Source: Gonioctena quinquepunctata
Taxonomy: Eukaryota; Arthropoda; Insecta; Coleoptera; Chrysomelidae
Length of the DNA: 64,000 nt
Direction: 5' to 3'
Assembly: GCA_018342105.1 (NCBI GenBank)
Contig: JAFIRS010000376.1
Coordinates: 62,001 to 126,000, forward strand
The notes below the pieces were generated by a model. The model was not told where the DNA came from. It did no database searches and saw nothing but the letters and a program-made list of their open reading frames with translations. Shown one piece after another: positions 12,861-21,750 of this stretch; position 1 is the first letter of the stretch, and each line of letters begins with the position of its first letter. Both the position numbers and the translations under genes were made by a program.

Positions 12861-12917
12861 GTGAGGAACTTTCAAATTCGTTAAGACGATGGATGTCCGA
12901 AACGAGAGTCATCAAGT

Positions 12918-14668
12918 TATGACAGCGCCTACAATCTTCAAACAAACTTTTAAATTGTTTCACAAAATAGTTGCTAGAATCTACAGAGTTCTCTCTGATG
13001 TTCCTCTAGCATATTGAATTTTTTGGGGGTCGCATTCATGCAAAACGAGTAAATATCAATATCATCACAAGAAAGTTTGTATCGCAAGTACAATTATGAC
13101 TAGGCATAACTTCCATTTTCCTTGACTGTGAGTTCAGACTAACAATTATTTCGAACACGCGCGAAACTCTATCCTCAACCTTTATAGTTTACTCCTGGTC
13201 ATGAATAGGTGAAAAGGACCGATATTAAGTGAAATTTCGTTATTTCTACCACTGACCCATTGGTCAAAATGTCTTAATATGCCAATTTTCGATGGCTGAA
13301 TTACTTCTATATTTTTCCCCATATTGGTCAATCTGGCGTTAATATTACGTTAAATTTATCTCCTCTAAATTAGGCTTAGACTTATTCGGAGGTCGAAAAG
13401 TTGTAAATTTCACTTCGAATGTTTGTTGGGTACACTCTTTCGTTCTCCTATTTTTCCTCAAACTCAAAAATATACATATCAGGAGTGAAATTACGATGGA
13501 TTATGATTTCACTTATAGAAACTCCCGCTCAGTACTCATAGGAGAATACCAGTAATGGTCAATTGAGTTGTATGAAGGTAACAACATCCAATCTTTAATA
13601 ATAAAACGTATGAAATAATAACCAGTTTTTTATTTTCCACTTGCACATCAGAAAAATACGAAATAATGAACAATTAAATAATTTTTTATTTATAACACAA
13701 GCAGAGATATAAATACAAAATGGAACCTATTCAATGGAATATTATGCAAATGGACGTGTTTCAGAATGGGAAACTGTCAACCAGTTATCATCATATATTT
13801 ACCAAGTTTGTCAAGAAATATAATTCATTGCCTACTCTTCATAAACAGACAAGTGACCGATTATAATATCAAATATTTCCAGTCCGACTTCTGAGGATAA
13901 AAAGCGAAAAACTCTTTTCATAGCCCTTCCTATTATATCAGTTTTGATGCTAGCCAATCACTTTTCTCCAATTTCCGGCCATGTCACATATTCTATCTGA
14001 CATATCCAATAACAAATAAAAAACATATCACTTTTGCTTCATCTCTTCCTGGAAATCAGTTATTCCATCGATTTCCTGCAGATATTTTCTGCAAACAGAA
14101 ACCCCCTCTTTTCTGTCATCGCCTAATAAAGAGCATAACGAGCAGTGAACAGACTAACCTTTTTTGAGTTCATTGATTATAAAGCCCGTGTTCATGTCTG
14201 AAACTTTAAGGAGAAAAGGAATTTTTCCACACGAGAGACTCTCAACGATAATAGACAATCCGGGTTTTTTCGCCTCTTTCCAGGGAGGTCACAAAAAACA
14301 GAAATCGATACAGCATAACCGTTTAAATCTGGCTATATATCTTCTGTAAGGTACTTGGAACTCGTTGTGTGATGCAGATATCCAAGAATTCGGATGCAGG
14401 ACCGGGCTGGCGTATGCAAATACTGGAATTTTATTTCTTCCGGAATTGGTATTGTAATTCAGTCCTGGGAAATATTTCTGGATGCGGATCAAAGGGTATA
14501 CATTTATGAAAGATCCAATAATATGCTGAAATATCGAAATGGATCTATTTCCTATTGAGAGTTGGAAATCAAATGAATTCATTCTTTATGAAAAAATATT
14601 ATTTTGTTCAGTCTTATAATGTTCATTACAATGGGGTTCGTTAATATGGTTTTGAATTCGGCGATTTT

Positions 14669-14669
<1 letters not shown>
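12918..14669. other. no supported gene
   Basis: AT-rich noncoding sequence. No transposase, RT or tRNA-like block is seen on either strand. Confidence 0.6.

Positions 14670-14752
<83 letters not shown>
14670..14752. repeat. (TA)n microsatellite
   Basis: About 40 TA units with one early CA interruption. The YIYI frame across it is an artefact. Confidence 0.95.
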
Positions 14753-14757
<5 letters not shown>

Positions 14758-14864
14758 CCTGTTGATATTGATATTATGCTTTTGTGTTGTTCAGATTTGA
14801 TCATCTATATACCAATAATTGGATGTTCGGTCTTACGGATGGAGTTACACTATAACAAATTACA

Positions 14865-15000
14865 GTGAAATGGTCGTCATTCCTGCTATAATAACAATAA
14901 TTCCTCACTTCAGCTTCTCTTACATGACCATCAAGGACCTATTCATTATTTTCAGCAGAAACATCCAAAGCATTTTAACTTTCACCTGCAAAATTACTTA
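14865..15000 (+). repeat. dispersed repeat, pair with 49060-49160
   Basis: The block 'accatcaaggacct' followed by 'ttcagcagaaaca' recurs in the same order at about 49080-49120. It is a short unclassified interspersed repeat. Confidence 0.4.
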
Positions 15001-15028
15001 GTTATTACCGCCTGTTGACAAGAAATAT

Positions 15029-15119
15029 AAAATTTTTTTTTTTTTTATTTATAAATAAAATATTTATTAAGGTAAAGATGAATATAAAATATAAAATGTA
15101 AATAAGTAAAATGTTCTAT
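15029..15119 (-). other. 3' UTR, AATAAA hexamers and poly(A) tract of the retrocopy
   Basis: Reading on the minus strand from the protease stop codon at 15120: about 70 nt of AT-rich 3' UTR, AATAAA-like hexamers near 15070 and 15050, and then a run of about 15 A (plus-strand T run at about 15031-15046). An A tract directly after a polyadenylation signal marks a reverse-transcribed mRNA. I found no convincing target-site duplication. Confidence 0.7.
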
Positions 15120-15566
15120 TCAAAACTGTGATTTGGTGTCCTCTCGATCATAGAAGAGGACGTATGCTTCTCCAATCACGATAGATTTTGGTAATAGCGG
15201 TGATATTCTCGAGTCATTGTACTCGTGCCATGTGCCTGCATAAGGGTGCCTACAGTAAGCCGTGTAGTGTCCATTAAAAGTTGTTCCGCTATGGTTGGAT
15301 ACAGCGTACAAGTTGTAGCGACACGGAGCTGCGTTATCTACTGCATAAATATTCATATCTAATCCATCGAGAGGAAAGTCAATGAAGACATTTAGTTTTC
15401 CTCTGAATCTCTCCATCTGCGAAAATCTTTTCAAGTGAATTACTAAAATTTTGGGGAATTTATGTATAGATAATGACTTCGTGCATTTTCTCCTTTCCTT
15501 GCATTTAGAACAAGTGGGTTTTTCGTCATCATCCAATATTTCTTCCCTAGTAAACAAGTCTTTCAT
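15120..15566 (-). pseudogene. USP2-type ubiquitin protease, C-terminal half
   Basis: This 148-residue frame carries the second half of a peptidase C19 (USP) domain. It has a zinc-ribbon CxxC (C19, C22), the IHKFPKILVIHLKRF block near 34-48, the His box YAVSNHSGTTFNGHYTAYC (catalytic His about 100), an ND pair at 117-118 providing the third catalytic residue, and the final EAYVLFY. The closest family by motif is USP2/USP21. It is out of frame with the first half (15581-18667) and separated from it by a duplicated 35-bp piece. The apparent ATG lies inside that duplication; homologous sequence starts at DLFTRE. All visible catalytic residues are intact. As placed, the two halves cannot make one protein without a frame change. 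Confidence 0.85.
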
Positions 15567-15758
15567 TATCGCTCAAATTTTCATCGATTTCTATGGGGAA
15601 ACCCGGGGACGGAACAATGGCCACAGAAAGTACATTTCAACGATGATTTCAGTTGACCAACAAAGTTATCGACAATTTTCGAGTTGTTCATTCTAAGATA
15701 TCTTGACCAAGACTCTTTTGCCTTTTCATTATCGCTCAAATTTTCATCGATTTCTATG
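15561..15758 (-). repeat. 35-bp direct duplication at the USP break
   Basis: The same 35 bases, beginning 'tttcattatcgctcaaattt', occur at 15561-15595 and 15724-15758. The second lies in its proper place, encoding IEIDENLSDNE. The first replaces the coding segment expected between CGHCS and DLFTRE, next to about a dozen unexplained GC-rich bases. It looks like a templated insertion with deletion, or an assembly join. Confidence 0.85.
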
Positions 15759-18667
15759 AACATAGGCTTAGGCCTTTCTCTTACTCTGTTTACATCTTCA
15801 TGAAGACCTTCCAATAAATATCTGAAGAATTCCTTGGCATCCTGTTGAGCGTTACCCATAAAACGAGGTGCAAATCTTTGTATCTGGCTTTTCAAAGAAA
15901 CAGTGTTAACCACCACATTAGACGAATCTTCTGACCAAAGTTCTTTTACCACTTCTTCAAATGCTTTTATCAAAGCACCCTTCATACTTGATATGCTTGT
16001 GTTGATATCCTTCAAATGTTCCTCTTTTCTCAGATACTCAAGCAACCATCTGGTATTCGATAAACATTGTATTGCACTATTCATAAAGCAGGTATTGCCA
16101 ATGTTTTTCAAACCATTAAGACCAAGAGTTTTGGAGCTCCCAAGCACAAGTGGTTTGATGGAATCAGAACTGAGGGAGATGCGCTCACTGCTACTGCTAT
16201 CTTCAAAGGAATAGTCTTTTATGCAATGATTTTCTCTATCATTGGATCGCCGCAATAAGGAACTCGATTGGAGGCTGCTTGAAATCGAGTTGGATAAAGA
16301 TATGGTAGATCGCGTTATTTTTTTGGAAGTGGTTGAATCCAAATTATACTTTTTAGGTATTTGACTCCGAGTAATATACTTATGGATACTCCTTGACATA
16401 TTTATTCTTTGTGGACGAATAAGTATATCATCTAAACGTTGAGTAGCAGGAATAGAACCCAGAATTGACGTTGCGTTTCCTCTTTGGATGGCGATACTGA
16501 TATGTTGTATCAAAAAAGTCCTTGCTCTTCGATCATCTGTTTTATTGATCAATTTTTGTCCAATATGATTGATTAATTCGTTGGCATAACTACCAAATGA
16601 ACCAAAGGTTTCAATTGCTACCGGATAAAAAATGTATTGATCTTTTAAAGTAGAATATTTTTTCAATTTGGACTTTTCAGCAGAATCTGCAGCCCCACCA
16701 GCATTTCTGGATGTTGAATCTATATGTGATGCTGCAACGGTATCTACGCAGGTGAAGTCCCAGACTAAAGGTTTTCCATGACTCCACGGGATGAGAGACA
16801 TCCCATCTGGACGCTTACCATCATCACGAATGATTCCCAAAGGTTCTAAGACAGCAGGAATATCAGCAGTTGATAAAGCTCGTTTGATTAAGTCATTTAC
16901 AGTTGAATGACGAGACGAACGCCCGGAACTGAATCTACAACTCAATCCATGCGTCCCTTTTTCGTTGACGATAAATCCACATCTGCATTTATGACTTACA
17001 CAAATAGAACAGCCCAAACGTAAACCCACAGAAATCCTGAAAGATTCATCATCTAATAAAGTTCCAAGGAATGCAACTGGAAGAGCGTTGAGCCAAGCTC
17101 CAGATTCTTTCGTACTAACTGCCTTCAGTCGAGCCTTTTCAAGAGGAGAATTAACAGCCGAGTCAAGGACTTGTTTAGATGACAATTCGATGAGAGGAAG
17201 ATCCCAGGATTTTTGGGAAATTTTATTATCAGGTGCAGAGGTTCCAGTTTTAGAACACCATACAGATTCACACTCTATATAGTAAACATCGGGCACACTG
17301 GAAAAATAATCAGGTAAAATTTGATCAACCAGATGTTGAATGCTTTTCAACGAAGCAAGAAAAGCTGGTAAAGCAAGTGAAGATGCTTGTCGTATACCCA
17401 GACCACCCTTATTTACGGGAAGTGTTGCTTGAAGCCACGTGGAAAGGCTGAAATTATTATTAGTAATCTGCTCCAAAATCATACGGAGTGTTGAGTCGAA
17501 GAGATCAAGTTCATTTTGACAGCGCCAAGTCGGGCAACATCTCAATGTATATATCAATTTGGGTATAGCTAGACAGTTCTTCAGAAGAAAATACCCAATA
17601 TGCTTTGGAATGGAATCCATGCGGGATGCCATCAAATTCAAAGATTCAGTCTTTTGGTTCAGGGATTGTGCCAAAGATTCTTCTGACATGGGTGCACCAA
17701 GGAGGGTCCAGTTGATTTTATTCATAAGTTTCATACCAGGAGCAAAACTATAAAAATTTTCTGGTATGTCATATTTCAGGTCGTCCAAAAAATATAGTTC
17801 GCATTTTTCAAAATTCAATTTAAGACCAATTTTTTCTGATGTTGAAATTATTTTCTTGAACTGTTCTAAAATTACATCAGATTTACCACCTATGGAGCCG
17901 TCATCAAGATACCAACAGTTGAAATCAGCCTTGATTGATTTGGTTAAATTATCAATGCATAAACAGAAGAATGCTGGGCCCAAAGGGTCTCCTTGCTGAA
18001 CACCTCTTTCTGACAAAATAGTGTTATTTCCAAAATTTAAAAATGTATGTTTCTTATAACATTGGCTTATGAAAGGATATAGATTCGGAATCTTGTCTTC
18101 TACTCTTTCTAAAAGGATATTTCTATGAATCATATTGAAAGCATTCTGAAAATCTATTTTCAGGAATACGGTGGAGGCAGGATCTGGATGTTGATTTAAA
18201 AATCGACGAGCAGCGTGAGCAACGGCTTCACATCCCCCTGGGGTTCCAAAACCGAATTGAATAGGGCGAAATAATTCACCTAAAGTTTCTTTTATCTTCG
18301 AACAAGCTAGTTTTGCCACAAGCCGTCTAAAAATCAAGCCGACGGCAATAGGTCTAATGCCACCATCTTTTTTTTTGAGAGCAACCAATGAGGCTCCGTA
18401 AAGTATGGGAATCACATCCTGTATGACTTTTCCAGTGAGTAAGAAGTTGCAGAACGAAGTCAAAGAACTCAAAAGTTTTTCGCCCATGGATCCAGAACTT
18501 TTGGAAAGCAAATCTTGAAGGTGCGATGGCCTCAACGAATCAAGTCCACCAGAAGATCCAGTACGGAAAGATTTCACTGCTTTTGAAACTTCAATTTCAT
18601 TGACTTGTAATGGAATAAAGTTTTCACTCCCTGTATATTCAACTTCTGAATCAGTTGGATGTTTCAA
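15581..18667 (-). CDS. RT / REL-endonuclease fused to USP2-type protease (N-terminal half)
   Basis: This frame of about 1028 codons shows four blocks in order. Residues about 15-290 are a non-LTR reverse transcriptase: SGGLDSLRPSHL, GGIRPIAVG, catalytic Asp in KIDFQNAF (about 172), QQGDPLGP, YLDD (253-256). Residues about 290-545 are thumb and linker. Residues 553-670 resemble the restriction-like endonuclease of R2-group LINEs: a Cys/His cluster (C561, C563, H573, C577), then RPDG (619-622) and VWDF (635-638). Residues about 755-845 are a Ser-rich linker, and from 850 a USP2-like domain starts with GLKNIGNTCFMNS (catalytic Cys about 860), GNAQQD (938-943) and a CxxC (1012, 1015). It then ends in a stop within an aberrant duplication. 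The start used is TTG; an in-frame TAA lies just upstream, and the N-terminal zinc-finger region usual in such LINEs is absent, so the 5' end is truncated. There are no introns. USP cleaves ubiquitin from proteins; a link to retrotransposition is inference. Confidence 0.8.
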   Translation of the reverse strand: MKHPTDSEVEYTGSENFIPLQVNEIEVSKAVKSFRTGSSGGLDSLRPSHLQDLLSKSSGSMGEKLLSSLTSFCNFLLTGKVIQDVIPILYGASLVALKKKDGGIRPIAVGLIFRRLVAKLACSKIKETLGELFRPIQFGFGTPGGCEAVAHAARRFLNQHPDPASTVFLKIDFQNAFNMIHRNILLERVEDKIPNLYPFISQCYKKHTFLNFGNNTILSERGVQQGDPLGPAFFCLCIDNLTKSIKADFNCWYLDDGSIGGKSDVILEQFKKIISTSEKIGLKLNFEKCELYFLDDLKYDIPENFYSFAPGMKLMNKINWTLLGAPMSEESLAQSLNQKTESLNLMASRMDSIPKHIGYFLLKNCLAIPKLIYTLRCCPTWRCQNELDLFDSTLRMILEQITNNNFSLSTWLQATLPVNKGGLGIRQASSLALPAFLASLKSIQHLVDQILPDYFSSVPDVYYIECESVWCSKTGTSAPDNKISQKSWDLPLIELSSKQVLDSAVNSPLEKARLKAVSTKESGAWLNALPVAFLGTLLDDESFRISVGLRLGCSICVSHKCRCGFIVNEKGTHGLSCRFSSGRSSRHSTVNDLIKRALSTADIPAVLEPLGIIRDDGKRPDGMSLIPWSHGKPLVWDFTCVDTVAASHIDSTSRNAGGAADSAEKSKLKKYSTLKDQYIFYPVAIETFGSFGSYANELINHIGQKLINKTDDRRARTFLIQHISIAIQRGNATSILGSIPATQRLDDILIRPQRINMSRSIHKYITRSQIPKKYNLDSTTSKKITRSTISLSNSISSSLQSSSLLRRSNDRENHCIKDYSFEDSSSSERISLSSDSIKPLVLGSSKTLGLNGLKNIGNTCFMNSAIQCLSNTRWLLEYLRKEEHLKDINTSISSMKGALIKAFEEVVKELWSEDSSNVVVNTVSLKSQIQRFAPRFMGNAQQDAKEFFRYLLEGLHEDVNRVRERPKPMFIEIDENLSDNEKAKESWSRYLRMNNSKIVDNFVGQLKSSLKCTFCGHCSVPGFPHRNR

Positions 18668-18844
18668 ACGTAATTCAGATAGAGAAAATTATTGTATTAA
18701 AAAACATTTCTGAGTAAGATTCAATAGGCGAGTTTACGAGATAAAATACATATCGCATGTATAAATGTACCCAGCAATTTTTTTTTAGTCAAATTTCATT
18801 TGAAGCAGTTCCCTTTTGTTTTTGAAAATCGGAAATTTTTCAAG

Positions 18845-18968
18845 CTACTAATATTGGCGCTCTTTGCGAAGTAAACGACCGAGCAGCCAATAGGCGTAAT
18901 CGGGTCGATCGTGACATTGAACGGCAAGTTTCTTGAACTATAAATGCCAGAACTAGAACACTCTTCGC
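18845..18968 (+). promoter_or_regulatory. possible promoter (CCAAT and TATA-like boxes)
   Basis: 'gcagccaatagg' at about 18884 is followed about 55 bp later by 'actataaatgcc' near 18938 and an ATG at 18970. The spacing resembles a compact insect promoter. The frame behind it (62 codons) has no recognisable product, so the promoter call is tentative. The GC content is locally higher than in the flanks. Confidence 0.3.
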
Positions 18969-20125
18969 AATGTCAAGCGACGATGGCAGATTTGAAGGGT
19001 ATCAAAACATTCGATCTGTCATAAAACAATATATTGTCGATTTTACAGTGCACATAAATCTTGTTATTTTTGATATTATCAATCATTGTGGTCCATCAAA
19101 ACGATTTCTGATGAGGAGAAAGCCAATCATTTATTATTGTTATGGAGGCGCTGCCTAAGATTTGAAAATACGGCAATGTTGCAACATTGATTGAAGCTGT
19201 GGAAACTATGGAATTGGTTGATCGGGTGATTACGTCACAACATTTTGCAATGGCGCTAGAAAAAGCCATTTGAAGAAAATTACCAACATACTTTTTACAA
19301 CCTGTAGAATCCATTGAAAATATTTTGAAAATTGCGTGTCCTCGCCCATTGCATATCTCATTTAAGAGAATCCTGGAACATTTTCCTTTATATATTTTGA
19401 AAATGTTGGTATATTCAAAAACGTACTCGTACATTTTTTCCGAAAAAAAGTGTTTTTGACAATATATTCATGTATATTCATACTGACTCACCTAATGGAA
19501 AATTTCATTATACGTCCATTTCAACATTTATCCGCATATAGTTCTACCAAATTCATTTTTTTAACAATCTGGAATATTTGAAATCAATAAAAATAATGTG
19601 ATCCAATCTCAGATAATTCCGTGGCAGTCGATCTTGATTTCATTTTTCATAGTACTCTATAGACATTGCAAACGAAAATGTTCTTGTTTTTCCAGGAAAA
19701 ATCAGTTGTGAAGAATATATCTTTCCATTTTCCTTTTTTTTTTCACCCACAAAAGTCTAGATCAGCTGATCGAGATATATAAACTTGCATCCACAAATGG
19801 TAGAGAGTTCGAATGATTACAAATTTTCGGTACTCGCAGAACATATTTTACAATATTTTCAGGCTAAATCAAGACAAATTATAAATTTTCTACATTTTGG
19901 TTCTGATTTCAACAGACTGACTTGATTCTGAAACTAACTCTTTTCATTTCAAAGGTACATGCGAACCTTTCCGGAAAATAAGGAAAATTATGAGAGAAAT
20001 ATATTATCATATGCATTTTTTCCGCACCGCATCATAAGGGTAGCTATCGTTTCGAATAGTTTGGATGATAAAAACAATTTTTATTGATCTTCCATTCGGC
20101 CCCAACACTAATATTCAACTTTGAA
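18969..20125. other. no supported gene
   Basis: Short open frames at 18970-19158 (plus) and 19096-19434 (minus) match nothing I know. The rest is AT-rich noncoding sequence. Confidence 0.5.
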
Positions 20126-20292
20126 ATCCAGAAGTGTCAAATAACAATGATGTTCTGTTTGTCGGCGGAAGAAAAACTCAAATAGTGTCCGATGGACACG
20201 AGTGAATAAATATCAAATGAAAGGAGCATACAGGGTAAATACAAATTAATAATTCTCATAGATATTAATTTTCGGCGGTTTTTTGATTTTTT
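20126..20292 (+). repeat. dispersed repeat, copy B
   Basis: Diverged same-orientation copy of 1570-1745; see that entry for the shared blocks. Confidence 0.5.
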
Positions 20293-20375
20293 GATTAGAG
20301 AAAGAAATTAAAAAAAAGTAATGAAAGTTGTAGAGCTCATAAAGCTCTATCATAAATAAGTATGAAAATTTGAGT

Positions 20376-20800
20376 TTTTGGAACGAAGTTCCTTATCGCG
20401 CGTTGCGAAAGGGGGCTAGACGGAATAAATTAAGACCAAAAGTTGTAACGACACTTTTTGCTATAGTGGTAAGCCGTGCGGCGTGCGCGTGTTTCTCTCT
20501 CTCTCTCTCTCTCATAGAAAGCAAGCCAGTTATTTTCGTTTCGTCTTTCTATTTCGCATTGAACAGTGTGGTGTCGCGACGATTATTTTTGGAACGAAGT
20601 TCCTTATCGCGCGTTGCGAAAGGGGGCTAGACGGAATAAATTGAGACCAAAAGTTGCAACGACACTTTTTGCTATAGTGGTAAGCCGTGCGGCGTACGCG
20701 TGTTTCTCTGTCTGTCTCTCTCTCTCTCATAGACAGCAAGCCAGTTATTTTCGTTTCGTCTTTCTATATCGCATTGAACAGTGTGGTGTCGCGACGATTA
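20376..20800 (+). repeat. tandem duplication, about 210-bp unit with CT tract
   Basis: Two nearly identical units start at about 20376 and 20587 with 'ttttggaacgaagttcctta'. Each holds a (CT)n tract (about 20490-20515 and 20704-20729) and ends in 'gtgtcgcgacgattattttt'. They sit directly before the exon-like block at 20860 and may be a duplicated 5' leader or promoter region. Frames read through them are repeat artefacts. Confidence 0.85.
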
Positions 20801-20811
20801 TTTTTGTTGAG

Positions 20812-21750
20812 TGTATACAGGTTTTTTGTACATAATAAATAATGAAAAATAATAACAATATGAATCCTGACAGTGTTTCTGCACAAGTTCCGGATATTGC
20901 TGATGGAGTTAGGTGAGTAGAGATTTTATACAGACAATAATAAATGCTTATGTATTTTTAGCAAGTACGCATTATAACCTCTCTTTACTATTGTTCTAAC
21001 CAAGTCATACGCGTTATAATCTCTCCATTATTGTGTGTTTAGCAAGTGTACGCGTCATAACTTTAATAAATTTAAAAGCAAATTATATTTTAATATTACA
21101 ATATCAATGCGTATGTACTAAAATTGAGTCTACTGATTGAGTTTATATTACATCATATTTATTAATAATAAAAAAAATATTATTATAACTTAAAAAAAAA
21201 ATTATTACAATTCCTTCACTAATTAATCGAAAGGAACTTCGGTCCATCCGGGTGTCCCTTGACACCTCTCAACTTTTTTGTTGAGTGTATACAGGTTTTT
21301 TGTACATAATAAATAATAAAAAATAATAACAATAATGAATCCTGACAGTGTTTCTGCATAAGTTCCGGATATTGCTGATGGAGTTAGGTAAGTAGAGATT
21401 TTATACAGGCAATAATAAATGCTCATGTATTTTTAGCAAGTACGCATTATAACCTCTCTTTACTATTATGCTAACCAAGTCATACGCGTTATAATCTCTC
21501 CATTATTGTGCGTTTAGCAAGTGTACGCGTCATAACTTTAATAAATTTAAAGGCAAATTATATTTTAATATTACAATATCAATGCGTATGTACTAAAATT
21601 GAGCCTACTGATTAAGTTTATATTACATTATATTTGTTGATAATAAAAAAAATATTATTATAACTTAATAAAAATAAAATTTCATTACAATTCCTTCACT
21701 AATTAATCGAAAGGAACTTCATTCCATCCGGGTGTCCCTTGACACCTCTC
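20812..21750 (+). repeat. tandem duplication, 466-bp unit
   Basis: Unit 1 (20812-21277) and unit 2 (21278 to about 21750) both begin 'ttgttgagtgtatacaggtt' and differ at few positions. Each includes the exon-like block, a splice-donor-like GT and then AT-rich intron-like sequence ending near 'gacacctctcaa'. Confidence 0.85.
20860..20912 (+). CDS. possible first coding exon (18 residues), unassigned
   Basis: ATG at 20860 opens a frame MNPDSVSAQVPDIADGV that ends in phase 2 (AG) at a consensus donor GTGAGT at 20913. The second tandem copy (ATG at 21335) has CAA changed to TAA at codon 9, so only copy 1 is open, yet its donor (GTAAGT) is kept. A phase-compatible exon-like block lies at 45654-45776. 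I do not recognise the product. Short open frames arise by chance, so the support is the donor site, the conserved duplicate and the upstream leader-like repeat. Confidence 0.3.

Larger units (their letters stand above)
10481..12917 (+). mobile_element. Penelope-like element with inverted 5' copy of its 3' end
   Basis: The right part, about 11003-12917, is a plus-strand Penelope-like element. The left part, 10481-11002, is an inverted copy of its own 3' terminus: 'cgtttcggacgtccatcgtc' at 10494 pairs with 'gacgatggatgtccgaaacg' at 12885-12904, and the match runs inward to about 12345. This partial inverted repeat, which produces minus-strand frames at 10609-10882 matching the protein C-terminus, is a known arrangement for Penelope elements (their pLTR). 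The two arms have diverged and the coding part is broken, so it is inactive. Confidence 0.85.

Noticed and set aside
15903..18000. Several plus-strand frames of 60-100 codons
   Set aside because: All are antisense shadows of the RT-USP frame.
19090..19125. CTGATGAGGAGAAAGCC as a hammerhead
   Set aside because: There is no room for helix II between CTGATGA and GAAA.
18970..19158. Histone-like gene behind the CCAAT/TATA block
   Set aside because: I compared the start with the usual histone N-termini and found no match; the frame is not histone.
20370..20835. Basic Arg-rich frames repeated twice
   Set aside because: They arise from the tandem nucleotide repeat; the encoded product includes CT-tract runs and has no domain.
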